Shown in pieces: positions 27,070 through 36,452 of a stretch of 64,000 bases of DNA. Below the pieces are notes generated by a model, which saw nothing but the letters and a program-made list of their open reading frames with translations, was not told where the DNA came from and ran no database searches. Source of the DNA: Rhodanobacter ginsengisoli (GTDB taxonomy: Bacteria; Pseudomonadota; Gammaproteobacteria; Xanthomonadales; Rhodanobacteraceae). Position numbers and translations under genes: made by a program. The stretch lies in assembly GCF_042657065.1 (NCBI RefSeq), contig NZ_JBHSNF010000001.1, positions 806,001-870,000 on the forward strand. Reading direction: 5' to 3'. Position 1 is the stretch's first letter. Each line of letters opens with the position of its first letter.

Positions 27070-27896
27070 ACCACGCGAACATCCGCCGGCGCAGCTGGCC
27101 CCGCCTGCTGGCGATCGCGCTGTGGCTGCTGCCGCTGTGGGCATTCGCGGCGCCCGTGGCGATGGCGGCCCCGCCGGCACCGGCGGCGCTGACGATGCCG
27201 GCGCTGCCGTCGGCGTCGGCGGGCATCCCGGTATTGACCATGCACAACGCCGCCGGCGGTGCGCAGAACTGGACGCTGTCGCTGCAGGTCGTGGCGCTGA
27301 TGACGGCGCTGACGATGTTGCCGGCGATCGTGCTGATGATGACCTCGTTCACCCGGATCATCATCGTGCTGAGCTTCCTGCGCCAGGCACTGGGTACGCA
27401 GTCCACGCCGCCGAACCAGGTGTTGCTGGGGCTGGCGCTGTTCCTCACCCTGTTCGTGATGTCGCCGGTGCTCACGCGCAGCTACAACGACGGCGTGAAG
27501 CCCTACATGGATGGCCGGATCACCGCCGAGCAGGCGTTGCCGGCGGCATCGGGACCGTTCAAGCACTTCATGCTCGACCAGACCCGCGACGCCGACCTGC
27601 AGCTGTTCACCCGGCTGGCGAAGGAAAAGCCGTATGCGAGCAAGGCCGATGTGCCATTCGTGGTGGCGATGCCGGCGTTTCTCACCAGTGAGCTGAAGAC
27701 CGCGTTCCAGATGGGCTTCCTGCTGTTCATCCCGTTCCTGATCATCGATCTGGTGGTGGCCAGCGTGCTGATGTCGATGGGCATGATGATGGTCTCGCCG
27801 ATGATCATCTCGCTGCCGTTCAAGATCATGCTGTTCGTGCTGGTCGATGGCTGGACCCTGCTGCTGGGCACGCTGGCCGGGAGCTTCTACACATGA
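27066..27896 (+). CDS. fliP: Export gate protein FliP
   Basis: 276 residues. Cleavable-type signal at the N-terminus (RLLAIALWLLPLWAFA), then the FliP signature (MTSFTRIIIVLSFLRQALGT and PPNQVLLGLALFLTLFVMSP) and C-terminal membrane helices (GFLLFIPFLIIDLVVASVLM). Five FliP copies form the core of the export gate with FliQ and FliR. ATGA overlaps at both ends. Confidence 0.97.
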   Translation: MNHANIRRRSWPRLLAIALWLLPLWAFAAPVAMAAPPAPAALTMPALPSASAGIPVLTMHNAAGGAQNWTLSLQVVALMTALTMLPAIVLMMTSFTRIIIVLSFLRQALGTQSTPPNQVLLGLALFLTLFVMSPVLTRSYNDGVKPYMDGRITAEQALPAASGPFKHFMLDQTRDADLQLFTRLAKEKPYASKADVPFVVAMPAFLTSELKTAFQMGFLLFIPFLIIDLVVASVLMSMGMMMVSPMIISLPFKIMLFVLVDGWTLLLGTLAGSFYT

Positions 27897-28162
27897 CGCC
27901 CGAATCGATCATGGAGTTCGGCCAGCACGCGCTGTACGTGGCGATGCTGGTGGCGGCGCCGTTGCTGCTGACCGCGCTGGCGGTCGGCCTGCTGATCGGC
28001 GTGATCCAGGCGGCGACCCAGATCAACGAGATGACGCTCAGCTTCATCCCGAAGCTGATCGCGATGGCGCTGGTGGGCCTGATCACCGGCCCGTGGATGC
28101 TGCGCGTGCTGGTGCAGTTCACCCGCCAGCTGATCCAGAGCCTGCCGGACGCGGTCAGATGA
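27893..28162 (+). CDS. fliQ: Export gate protein FliQ
   Basis: 89 residues with two membrane helices, matching FliQ (LLLTALAVGLLIGVIQAATQ, INEMTLSFIPKLIAMALVGL). It wraps FliP/FliR in the gate. It overlaps fliP and fliR by ATGA, so the three should be made in tight coupling. Confidence 0.96.
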   Translation: MTPESIMEFGQHALYVAMLVAAPLLLTALAVGLLIGVIQAATQINEMTLSFIPKLIAMALVGLITGPWMLRVLVQFTRQLIQSLPDAVR

Positions 28163-28929
28163 GCGCGCTGGACCTGGCGCAGATCCCCGCGTGGCTGGGC
28201 GGCCTGTTCTGGGCGATGGGCCGGGTCGGCGGGCTGTTCCTGGTGGCGCCGGTATTCAGCGCCACGGTGCTGTCGCCGCGGCTCCGGATCGGGCTGGTGC
28301 TGGTGCTGACCCTGGTGCTGGCGCCGCTGGCGCCGACCACGATCGATCCGCTCACGGCGCAGGGCGTGGCCACGCTGGCCAGCCAGATCCTGATCGGCGC
28401 CGCGGTGGGTTTCACGCTGCGACTGGTGTTCGAGGCGGTGGCGTTCGGCGGCCAGCTGGTCGCGCAGAGCATGAGCCTGGGTTTCGCCGAGGTGGTCAAT
28501 CCGCAGGCCGGCGGCAGCTCCACGGTGCTGACCCAGTTCTACCTGTTGCTGGTCACCCTGCTGTTCCTGGTGATGGACGGCCATCTGCGCCTGATCAGCC
28601 TGCTCGCCGACAGCTTCCACAGCCTGCCGCCGGGGCAGGCCGCGATCGATGCCAACGGCCTGTATGCGGTGGTCAGCTTCGGCACCAGCCTGTTTTCCGG
28701 CGCGGTACGGGTGGCGCTGCCGGCGATGACCTCGCTGCTGGTGGTGAATATCGGCTTTGCCGCGATCAGCCGCGCGGCGCCGTCGATGAACCTGTTCGCG
28801 GTCGGCTTCCCGATCACCATCTCGCTGGGTTTCATCGCGCTGTGGCTGGCCTTGCGCAGCCTGCCGGGTGCATTCGATGCGCTGCAGGTCAGCGCATGGT
28901 CGCTGATGCACGAACTGATCGGAGGATGA
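28159..28929 (+). CDS. fliR: Export gate protein FliR
   Basis: 256 residues from ATG 28159 (MSALDLAQIPAWLGGLFWAM). Several hydrophobic helices; FliR motifs ARL-type LRIGLVLVLTLVLAPL and FGGQLVAQSMSLGFAEVVNP. A single copy closes the FliP ring and contacts FlhB. Ends four bases before flhB. Confidence 0.96.
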   Translation: MSALDLAQIPAWLGGLFWAMGRVGGLFLVAPVFSATVLSPRLRIGLVLVLTLVLAPLAPTTIDPLTAQGVATLASQILIGAAVGFTLRLVFEAVAFGGQLVAQSMSLGFAEVVNPQAGGSSTVLTQFYLLLVTLLFLVMDGHLRLISLLADSFHSLPPGQAAIDANGLYAVVSFGTSLFSGAVRVALPAMTSLLVVNIGFAAISRAAPSMNLFAVGFPITISLGFIALWLALRSLPGAFDALQVSAWSLMHELIGG

Positions 28930-28933
28930 GGTC

Positions 28934-30073
28934 ATGTCCGAAGACAGCGACCAGGAAAAAACCGAACAACCTACCGAAAAACGCCTGCGCGAAACCCGCG
29001 AGAAGGGCGATGTTCCCCGTTCGCGCGACCTCTCCGGCGCGCTGGTCGTGCTGGCCGGCGTGGCCGCCCTGATGAACGGCGCCCACGGCGCGTTCCTGCA
29101 CGCGCGGCGGATCTTCGCGCTGGGTCTGGACTACCCGCGCGAGGCGCTGTTCTCCGACGAGCTGCCTGGCCGGGTCCTGCATGCGTCGCTGCACGAGGCG
29201 CTGGCGCTGTTCGGGCCGGTGGCGGCGGCGACCCTGGTGGCGGTATTCGCCGCGCCGCTGCTGCTGGGCGGCATCGGCTTCAGCGCCGAGGCGCTGCAGC
29301 CGAAGTTCGAACGGCTCGATCCGATCAAGGGCCTCGGCAAGATCTTCGCCATGCGCGGGCTGGTCGAGCTGGCCAAGGCGCTGCTCAAGCTGCTGTTCAT
29401 CGGTGCCGTGCTGCTTATGTTGCTGCGTCACTGGCAGGGCCAGTTGCAGGCGACCGGACGCGGTTCGGTGATGGCCGGGATCACCCAGTCGATCAGCCTG
29501 CTCGGCAACGCGGCGCTGTGGTTCGGCTCGATCCTGGCGCTGATCGGCGGCATCGACGCGGCCTACCAGAAGTTCGACCATGGCAAGCGCCTGCGCATGA
29601 CCAAGCAGGAAATCCGCGACGAGATGAAGGACAGCGAGGGCAACCCGGAACTCAAGGGGCGCATTCGCCAGGTGCAGCAGATGCAGTCGCGCCGCCGCAT
29701 GATGGAGGAGCTGCCGCGCGCCGACGTGGTGGTGGTCAATCCCAGCCACTTCGCGGTGGCGCTGGTCTATGACGACGGCCGCATGGGCGCGCCGCGGGTC
29801 GTCGCCAAGGGCATCGACCTGCTGGCGCAGCAGATCCGCACGGTCGCCGCCAGCCACCGGATTCCGCTGGTCGAGGCGCCGCCGCTGGCTCGCGCGCTTT
29901 ACGCCACCACCGAGCTGGGGCGGGAAATCCCCGCCGCCCTGTTCGTGGCGGTGGCGCAGGTGCTGGCCTATGTCTACCAGTTGAAACAGGCGACTGCACA
30001 CGGCGAGACCGCGCCGGTGCCGCCAAGCCCCGAGGTCGATCCCGACCTGATGGGACCTTATCGTGATGTGTAA
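28934..30073 (+). CDS. flhB: Export specificity switch FlhB
   Basis: 379 residues. N-terminal DSDQEKTEQPTEKRLRETRE, four membrane helices, and a cytoplasmic C-domain. The autocleavage site is NPSH at residues 269-272, where most FlhB proteins have NPTH; the Thr-to-Ser change keeps the catalytic Asn-Pro pair. FlhB switches export from rod/hook to filament substrates when signalled by FliK. A separate FlhB C-domain protein is encoded at 41393-41650. Confidence 0.96.
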   Translation: MSEDSDQEKTEQPTEKRLRETREKGDVPRSRDLSGALVVLAGVAALMNGAHGAFLHARRIFALGLDYPREALFSDELPGRVLHASLHEALALFGPVAAATLVAVFAAPLLLGGIGFSAEALQPKFERLDPIKGLGKIFAMRGLVELAKALLKLLFIGAVLLMLLRHWQGQLQATGRGSVMAGITQSISLLGNAALWFGSILALIGGIDAAYQKFDHGKRLRMTKQEIRDEMKDSEGNPELKGRIRQVQQMQSRRRMMEELPRADVVVVNPSHFAVALVYDDGRMGAPRVVAKGIDLLAQQIRTVAASHRIPLVEAPPLARALYATTELGREIPAALFVAVAQVLAYVYQLKQATAHGETAPVPPSPEVDPDLMGPYRDV

Positions 30074-30079
30074 CAGGCC

Positions 30080-32179
30080 ATGCAAATGACGGGCGAGACC
30101 TTACTGGGCAACTTCAGGCATCTGGCTCGGCGCGGCATCGGTGCGCCGGTAGCCGTGCTGGTGATGCTGGCGATGATGATGTTGCCGTTGCCGCCGATCC
30201 TGCTCGACATGTTGTTCAGCTTCAACATCGCGCTGTCGCTGGTGATCCTGCTGGCGGTGATCTACGTGATGCGGCCGCTGGAGTTCGCCGCGTTCCCCAC
30301 CGTGGTGCTGATGGCCACCTTGCTGCGGCTGGCGTTGAACATCGCCTCGGCGCGTGTGGTGCTGCTGCACGGCCACGACGGCCCCGCCGCCGCGGGCAAG
30401 GTGATCGAGGCGTTCGGCGAGTTCGTCATCGGCGGCAACTTCGCGGTCGGCCTGGTGGTGTTCGCGATCATCACCATCATCAACTTCGTGGTGGTGACCA
30501 AGGGCGCCACCCGCGTGTCCGAAGTCACCGCGCGGTTCACCCTCGATGCGATGCCCGGCAAGCAGATGGCGATCGATGCCGACCTCAACGCCGGCCTGCT
30601 GACCCAGGAGCAGGCGCGCGAGCGCCGCCAGGAGGTGCGCGAGGAAGCGGATTTCTACGGTTCGATGGACGGCGCGTCCAAGTTCGTGCGTGGTGACGCC
30701 ACCGCCGGCATCCTGATCCTGCTGATCAACATCATCGGCGGCTTCTTCGTCGGCGTGCTGCAGCACGGCCTGTCGGCCGGCGAGGCGGCCCGGACCTACA
30801 CCCTGCTGACCATCGGCGATGGCCTGGTGGCCCAGGTGCCCGCGCTGATGCTGTCGGTGGCCGCCGCGATCATCGTCACCCGCGTATCCAAGTCGCAGGA
30901 CATGGGCAAGCAGGTGATCGGCCAGGTGTTCGGCCAGCCGCGTGCGCTGGCCGTGGCCGGCACGGTGCTGACCGTGATGGGGCTGATCCCGGGCATGCCG
31001 AACATGGCCTTCCTGCTGCTCGGCGCCAGTTGCGGCGGTGCCGCCTGGCTGCTGTTCAAGCGCGAGCGCGAGACCCGCGCCCAGCTGGCCGAGGCGGTGG
31101 CCGAGGCGCCGGCGTCGGCCAAGCCGGCCGAGCGCGTGGAGCTCGGCTGGGAAGACGTCGCCAGCGTCGACCCGCTGGGCCTGGAAGTGGGCTACCGGCT
31201 GATCCCCCTGGTCGACACCCATCAGGGCGGCGAGCTGATGGGGCGGATCAAGTCGGTGCGGCGCAAGCTGTCGCAGGAGTTGGGCTTCCTGGTGCCCGCG
31301 GTGCACATCCGCGACAACCTGGACCTGGCCCCGAACATCTACCGGATCACCCTGATGGGCGTGCCGATGGGCGAGGCCGAGGTGCACAACGACCGGCTGA
31401 TGGCGATCAATCCCGGCCAGGTGCACGGGACCCTGCAGGGCATTCCCACCCAGGATCCGGCGTTCGGCCTGGAGGCGGTGTGGATCGACAGCGGCCAGCG
31501 CGAACTGGCGCAGAGCTACGGCTACACCGTGGTCGATCCGGCCACGGTGATCGCCACCCACATGTCGAACATCCTGCAGACCCATGCGCACGAGCTGCTG
31601 AGCCACCAGGACGTGCAGCAACTGCTGGACCGGCTCGCCGCCACCGCGCCGAAGCTGGTCGAGGACCTGGTGCCGAAGCGGCTGGCGCTGGGCGTGGTGG
31701 TCAAGGTGCTGCAGAACCTGCTGGCCGAGCGGGTGCCGATCCGCAACATGCGCAGCATCGTCGAATCCTTGGCGGAGCACGCCGGGCAGAGTCAGGATCC
31801 CGGCGTTCTGACCGCCGCGGTGCGGGTGGCGCTGGGCCGGCAGATCCTGCAGGAGATCACCGGCCTGGGCACCGAGGTGCCGGTCATCACGCTCGCGCCG
31901 GAGCTCGAACAGATCCTGCTGACCTCCCTCTCGGGCGGCGGCGGAGTAGCTGGGGCGGCGGTTGAGCCGGGCCTGGCCGATCGTCTGCAGCAGAGCGTGG
32001 CGGACGCTGCGCGACGCCAGGAAGCGAGTGGCGAACCGGCCGTATTGCTGGTCGCGCCGCAGTTGCGACCGTGGCTCGCGCGCTTCACGCGTCACGTGGC
32101 ACAGAACCTGCACGTACTGGCTTACAACGAGGTTCCTGACAACCGCCGGGTGCGATTGGTGCAGGCATTGGGACGATGA
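30080..32179 (+). CDS. flhA: Export gate protein FlhA
   Basis: 699 residues. About eight N-terminal membrane helices up to residue 330, including the FHIPEP signature area (RLALNIASARVVLLHG, AEVTARFTLDAMPGKQMAID-like segment with cytoplasmic loop TQEQARERRQEVREEADFYG). The soluble C-domain of four subdomains docks chaperone-substrate complexes. Its stop opens an ATGA bridge toward flhF. Confidence 0.97.
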   Translation: MQMTGETLLGNFRHLARRGIGAPVAVLVMLAMMMLPLPPILLDMLFSFNIALSLVILLAVIYVMRPLEFAAFPTVVLMATLLRLALNIASARVVLLHGHDGPAAAGKVIEAFGEFVIGGNFAVGLVVFAIITIINFVVVTKGATRVSEVTARFTLDAMPGKQMAIDADLNAGLLTQEQARERRQEVREEADFYGSMDGASKFVRGDATAGILILLINIIGGFFVGVLQHGLSAGEAARTYTLLTIGDGLVAQVPALMLSVAAAIIVTRVSKSQDMGKQVIGQVFGQPRALAVAGTVLTVMGLIPGMPNMAFLLLGASCGGAAWLLFKRERETRAQLAEAVAEAPASAKPAERVELGWEDVASVDPLGLEVGYRLIPLVDTHQGGELMGRIKSVRRKLSQELGFLVPAVHIRDNLDLAPNIYRITLMGVPMGEAEVHNDRLMAINPGQVHGTLQGIPTQDPAFGLEAVWIDSGQRELAQSYGYTVVDPATVIATHMSNILQTHAHELLSHQDVQQLLDRLAATAPKLVEDLVPKRLALGVVVKVLQNLLAERVPIRNMRSIVESLAEHAGQSQDPGVLTAAVRVALGRQILQEITGLGTEVPVITLAPELEQILLTSLSGGGGVAGAAVEPGLADRLQQSVADAARRQEASGEPAVLLVAPQLRPWLARFTRHVAQNLHVLAYNEVPDNRRVRLVQALGR

Positions 32180-32331
32180 TCGAGGTGAACGAGATGATGC
32201 ACGAATCGGCAGCAGGACAGCGGCAACGGATGGGCGGTACGCGCTCGCGCGGCGTGCCGTGCAGCGCGAACGGTGAAGGTTCTGCCGCGCATGCCCCGGG
32301 CGCCATCTCGCGCGGGGGCAGGTCGGCATGA
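32176..32331 (+). other. Bridging mini-frame between flhA and flhF
   Basis: A 51-codon frame starting on the flhA stop (ATGA, 32176-32179) and ending on the flhF start (ATGA, 32328-32331), filling the entire 148-base gap. The peptide (MIEVNEMMHESAAG...) is Arg/Gly/Ser-rich and unknown to me. Third-position base use is mixed, so it may be a ribosome path rather than a useful protein. Confidence 0.35.
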
Positions 32332-33659
32332 AGATCAAACGATTCGTGGCAGCCGACATGCGCGCGGCCATGCGCGAGGTGCGCGAGGAGCAGGGCCCGG
32401 AAGCGGTGATCCTGTCCACCCGCCGCATCGACGAAGGCATTGAGGTGATCGCCGCCATCGACTACGACGAGTCGCTGGTGCGCGAAGCGGCACGGCACGG
32501 CGCCCCGGTGGCGGCGGACCTGCAGCCGGCCGCGCCCGCCCAGCCCGCCACGTCCATCGCGCCCGCCAGCCCGCCGCCGCCCGCCGTCGAACAGAGGCCG
32601 GCCGCAGCGGTGGCGCGTCCCTCGCGCCGCCAGCACATTCCGTCGCCGCCGCCATCGCTGGTTGCGGTTCCCGCGCCGGCGAGCGCGGTGGCTGCCAACG
32701 AAGTCCCGCCGGCGCATCCGATGATCGAGCGGGCGATGCAGGACACGGCGCGCATGCGCAACGAACTGGGCAGCCTGCGCGAAATGCTCGAGACCCAGTT
32801 GTCCAGCCTGGCCTGGAACGACATGGAGCGGCGCCAGCCGCTGCGGGCGCGGGTGCTGCGGGAGATGACCCGGATCGGCATCGATGCCGATGTGGCACGC
32901 AAGCTGGTCGCCGAACTGCCCGCCCAGATCAATGCCGAGCAGGCGCGCTACCTGCCGCTGGGGATGCTCAGCAGCAGCCTCGCGGTCAGCGGTCGCGCCG
33001 TCTCCGCCAGCGCCGGCGTCACCGCCCTGGTCGGCCCGACCGGAGTGGGCAAGACCACCACCATCGCCAAGCTGGCCGCACGCGCCGTGCTGAGCCACGG
33101 CGCGGAGCAGGTCGCCCTGATCAGCACCGATCACTATCGCATCGGCGCCTCGGCGCAGCTGGAACATTACGGTCGACTGCTCGGCGTGCGCGTCTACCCG
33201 GCCTACGACGCGGAAAGCCTGCGCAAGGTGCTGGAGTTGCTGCGCGGCCGGCATACCGTGTTGATCGACACCGCCGGCGTGGCCGGCAACGATCCGCGGC
33301 TGGCGCAGCAGATGGAGATCTTCTCGCAGGTGGGCGAACTGCATGCCTGCATGGTGCTGGCCGCGAACGCGCAGTCGCAGTCGCTGGACGAGGCGGTGCG
33401 CGCCTATCTGCCGCTGAAACCGCGCGCCTGCATCCTGACCAAGCTGGACGAGGCGCCGAACCTCGGCGGCGCGCTGTCGGTGCTGATCCGCCACCGCCTG
33501 CCGCTGGATTACACCACCGACGGACAGCGCGTGCCGGAGGACATCGCGGCTGCCGATGCGCGGGTGCTGGTATGCCGCGCCGCGCAGTCGCTGAAGGGAT
33601 ACGTGCCGGACGAAAGCCTGATGGCCGAGCGCTTCGGTCTGGCGGTGGCAAGCGCATGA
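32328..33659 (+). CDS. flhF: Polar flagellum placement GTPase FlhF
   Basis: 443 residues. The N-terminal B domain begins MKIKRFVAADMRAAMREVRE, followed by a Pro/Ala-rich linker (about 60-125), then the SRP-type NG domain: G1 LVGPTGVGKTTTIAKLAARA, STDHYRIGASAQLEHYG, and G4 TKLDEA. FlhF marks the pole for flagellar assembly. It overlaps flhG by ATGA. Confidence 0.95.
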   Translation: MKIKRFVAADMRAAMREVREEQGPEAVILSTRRIDEGIEVIAAIDYDESLVREAARHGAPVAADLQPAAPAQPATSIAPASPPPPAVEQRPAAAVARPSRRQHIPSPPPSLVAVPAPASAVAANEVPPAHPMIERAMQDTARMRNELGSLREMLETQLSSLAWNDMERRQPLRARVLREMTRIGIDADVARKLVAELPAQINAEQARYLPLGMLSSSLAVSGRAVSASAGVTALVGPTGVGKTTTIAKLAARAVLSHGAEQVALISTDHYRIGASAQLEHYGRLLGVRVYPAYDAESLRKVLELLRGRHTVLIDTAGVAGNDPRLAQQMEIFSQVGELHACMVLAANAQSQSLDEAVRAYLPLKPRACILTKLDEAPNLGGALSVLIRHRLPLDYTTDGQRVPEDIAAADARVLVCRAAQSLKGYVPDESLMAERFGLAVASA

Positions 33660-34603
33660 ACGGAGCACTCGCGATGGATCAGGCCTGGGGTCTGAAGAAC
33701 ATGTTGTCGGCGATGGTCGGCCGGCAGGAGCTGCCGCCCGCTCCGGGTCACCAGGCCAGCAGCCTGCTCGCCGCAGCCGGACAACCGCGCCCGCGCTGCC
33801 ACGCGATCACCGTGGCCGGCGGCAAGGGTGGCGTCGGCAAGAGCACCGTGGCGGTGAATCTCGGCATGTCGCTGTCGATGGCCGGCCACGAGGTGATGCT
33901 GCTGGATGCGGACATGGGACTGGCCAACGTCGACGTGCTGCTCGGGCTGGCGCCGTCGCGCCATATCGGCCATCTGCTCGATGGCGAGTGCGGGCTGGAG
34001 GATCTGTTGCTGACCGCGCCGCGGGGGCTGCAGGTGATTCCGGGCGGGTCCGGCGCGCGCCGGCTGGCGCAGCTGGACAGCAACGGGCATGCCGCGATCA
34101 TCCGCGCGTTCGACGAGCTGACCCGGCCGCCGCAATACCTGCTGGTGGACACCGCGGCCGGCCTGACCGACAGCGTGGCGATGTTCGCCGCCGCCGCCGA
34201 CGACGTGGTGCTGGTGGTGTGCGACGAGCCGGCCTCGATCACCGACGCCTACGCCCTGATCAAGGTGCTCAGCCGCGATTTCGGGGTGCGTCGCTTCCGC
34301 ATGGTGGCGAACATGGTGCGCAATGAAGGCGAGGCCCGGCAGCTGCACCACAAGCTGTCCAGGGTCAGCGACCGCTTCCTCGAGGTGGTGATCAATTTCA
34401 GCGGATGGGTGCCGCACGACGAGCGCCTGCGGCAGGCCATCCGGCGTCAGAGTGCGGTGGTGGACCTGTGGCCGTCCAGTCGTTCGGCATTGGCATTCAA
34501 GCAATTGGCCAGTGCGGTCGATACATGGGCAGAACCTGAGCGCGCAGGGCACGACCGGATCGCCTTTTTTGGTAACCGGGTGACACCGGCGGCAGGGTAC
34601 TGA
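33656..34603 (+). CDS. flhG: Flagellar number regulator FlhG (FleN), MinD-like ATPase
   Basis: 315 residues from ATG 33656 in the flhF overlap; ATG 33674 (MDQAWGLKNMLSAM) is an alternative. Deviant Walker A AGGKGGVGKSTVAVNLG, then LLDADMGLANVDVLLGL and YLLVDTAAGLTDSV. The N-terminal D-Q-A-x-G-L motif that stimulates the FlhF GTPase is visible. FlhG limits flagellar number; in Pseudomonas its homologue FleN antagonises FleQ. Confidence 0.95.
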   Translation: MNGALAMDQAWGLKNMLSAMVGRQELPPAPGHQASSLLAAAGQPRPRCHAITVAGGKGGVGKSTVAVNLGMSLSMAGHEVMLLDADMGLANVDVLLGLAPSRHIGHLLDGECGLEDLLLTAPRGLQVIPGGSGARRLAQLDSNGHAAIIRAFDELTRPPQYLLVDTAAGLTDSVAMFAAAADDVVLVVCDEPASITDAYALIKVLSRDFGVRRFRMVANMVRNEGEARQLHHKLSRVSDRFLEVVINFSGWVPHDERLRQAIRRQSAVVDLWPSSRSALAFKQLASAVDTWAEPERAGHDRIAFFGNRVTPAAGY

Positions 34604-34604
34604 G

Positions 34605-35333
34605 ATGAGTGTGGCCTTGGAATATCTGCAAAATTCGCGCGAGAGTGCCGACGAGCTGGTACTTCGACATGCGCCGCTGGTGCGCCGGATCGCCTATCAC
34701 CTGATGGGGCGACTGCCGGCGAGTGTCGATGTGGGTGACCTGATACAGGCGGGGATGATCGGCTTGCTGGAGGCGTCGCGACATTTCGCCTCCGACAAGG
34801 GCGCCAGTTTCGAGACGTATGCGGGTATCCGCATCCGTGGCGCGATGCTGGACGAATTGCGGCGCACCGACTGGACGCCCCGTTCGGTGCATCGCAAGAC
34901 CCGCGAGGTGGCCGAGGTCGTCCGCCAGATCGAAACCGAAACCGGGGCCGAGGCGGAGGATGCCGAGATCATGCGCCGGCTCGGGATCAGTGCCGAGGAG
35001 TATCACCAGGTACTCGCCGACGCGGCCTGCGTGCGACTGCTCAGCCTGACCACCTCGGATGACAGCGAGGAGGGTTCGGTACTCGATGTGGCCGACGAAA
35101 GCGGCCTCAACCCGCAGGAAAACATCGAGCGGGACGGCATGCGCGATGCGCTGGCCGAAGCGATCGATGGCTTGCCCGAGCGGGAAAAACTGGTGATGTC
35201 GCTGTACTACGAGCAGGAGCTGAACCTGAAGGAGATCGGCGCCGTGCTCGGGGTCAGCGAGTCGCGGATCTGCCAGATTCATGGCCAGGCGGTCATCCGG
35301 CTTCGTGCACGGCTGACCGGTTGGCGCGGTTGA
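34605..35333 (+). CDS. fliA: Flagellar sigma factor FliA (sigma-28)
   Basis: 242 residues. Sigma region 2 (LVRRIAYHLMGRLPASVDVG, DLIQAGMIGLLEASRHF), the region 3 link (RIRGAMLDELRRTDWTPRSV) and region 4 helix-turn-helix (LNLKEIGAVLGVSESRICQI). FliA reads late genes; candidate targets in this window are at fliC, the 42.9-43.0 kb divergent region and possibly 45.8 kb. Confidence 0.97.
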   Translation: MSVALEYLQNSRESADELVLRHAPLVRRIAYHLMGRLPASVDVGDLIQAGMIGLLEASRHFASDKGASFETYAGIRIRGAMLDELRRTDWTPRSVHRKTREVAEVVRQIETETGAEAEDAEIMRRLGISAEEYHQVLADAACVRLLSLTTSDDSEEGSVLDVADESGLNPQENIERDGMRDALAEAIDGLPEREKLVMSLYYEQELNLKEIGAVLGVSESRICQIHGQAVIRLRARLTGWRG

Positions 35334-35398
35334 TCGATCTATACACATGAGTTTCTGAGGCCGCGCATTGGCCAGCACCGTGCACTTGGAGAGAGCAT

Positions 35399-35806
35399 TT
35401 GGACAAGAACATGAAAATCCTGGTGGTGGACGACTTTTCCACCATGCGGCGGATCGTGCGTAACCTGCTGGTCGAGCTGGGTTTCAGCAATCCGTTGATC
35501 CAGGAAGCCGACGATGGCGAGAGCGCGATCGCGATCCTGCGCACCCAGCCGTTCGATCTGGTGGTGACCGACTGGAACATGCCGAACATGACCGGCATCG
35601 ACCTGCTGCGGGCCATCCGCGCCGAGGATGCCCTGAAAGGCATGCCGGTGCTGATGGTGACCGCCGAGAACAATCGCGACCAGATCATCGCGGCGGCGCA
35701 GGCCGGCGTGAACGGCTACATCGTCAAGCCGTTTACCGCCGTCACCCTCAAGGAAAAGCTCACCAAGATCTTCGAGCGGATCGCCGCCAGTGGAGTCAGC
35801 GCATGA
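35399..35806 (+). CDS. cheY: Chemotaxis response regulator CheY (set 1)
   Basis: 135 residues if started at TTG 35399 (MDKNMKILVVDDFSTMRRI), or 131 from ATG 35411. The TTG has GGAGAGAG upstream at the right distance, and the MDKNMKIL opening is the form seen in Pseudomonas-type CheY, so I prefer it. Receiver residues: Asp11 and Asp12, phosphorylated Asp58 (TDWNMPNMTG), Lys in NGYIVKPF. CheY-P binds FliM. It overlaps cheZ by ATGA. Confidence 0.94.
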   Translation: MDKNMKILVVDDFSTMRRIVRNLLVELGFSNPLIQEADDGESAIAILRTQPFDLVVTDWNMPNMTGIDLLRAIRAEDALKGMPVLMVTAENNRDQIIAAAQAGVNGYIVKPFTAVTLKEKLTKIFERIAASGVSA

Positions 35807-36444
35807 ACATGATCACTCCCCTTGCGGTCGACGAGGTGCTGCCGAGCGAGTTGCGCGAGCTGCTCAACAGTCCCGACGGCGCCGCCTTCGAACAGGCCCT
35901 GGACGTGATGGTTCGCCAGCGCGAGCAACGCCTGTTCCGCGCACTCGGCCAGCTGGCGCGCGATCTTCACGATGCCGTGCGCCGGCTCGGCGGCGAGCTG
36001 GCCGCGGAGGGTCTGCCCGACATGGTCGCCAATGCACGCCAGCACCTGCAGGACGCGCTGGAGATGAGCGCGCAGGCAGCCCATCGCAGCCTCGATTTCG
36101 CCGACCGGTTGCGGCCGCAGGCCGAGTCGCTGGCGCATAACGCCAGCGCGGTGCTGGAATGGACCAGCGGCAACGATGCCGCCGCCGTGCTGGCGCGCGA
36201 GGCGAACGAATTCGCCACGAACTGCCGCAATGGGCTGGCCGACATGGTGCTGGCGCAGTCCTGGCAGGATCTCACCGGGCAGCGCATCAAGAAGGTCTCC
36301 AGCTTCATCGGCACGGTGGAATCGTCATTGCTGGAACTGGTTCGGCTGACCGGCGCACTGGCCGGCAGCGAGAAGCCGGACAGCCCCGTCAAGGTATCCA
36401 GTCAGGACGATGCCGACCGCCTGCTCAGCGAATTCGGGTTTTGA
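35803..36444 (+). CDS. cheZ: CheY-P phosphatase CheZ
   Basis: 213 residues. A long four-helix-bundle protein with the catalytic motif QDLTGQRIKK: Asp156 and Gln160 are the phosphatase positions. The C-terminal peptide DDADRLLSEFGF is the CheY-docking tail. It removes the phosphoryl group from CheY-P. Only one CheZ is present for two CheA/CheY sets. Confidence 0.95.
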   Translation: MNMITPLAVDEVLPSELRELLNSPDGAAFEQALDVMVRQREQRLFRALGQLARDLHDAVRRLGGELAAEGLPDMVANARQHLQDALEMSAQAAHRSLDFADRLRPQAESLAHNASAVLEWTSGNDAAAVLAREANEFATNCRNGLADMVLAQSWQDLTGQRIKKVSSFIGTVESSLLELVRLTGALAGSEKPDSPVKVSSQDDADRLLSEFGF

Positions 36445-36452
36445 CGAGCGCA

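Noticed and set aside
30101..32458. 785-codon open frame on the minus strand opposite flhA
   Set aside because: His/Gln/Arg-rich product typical of antisense frames in high-GC genes; flhA on the plus strand is unambiguous.
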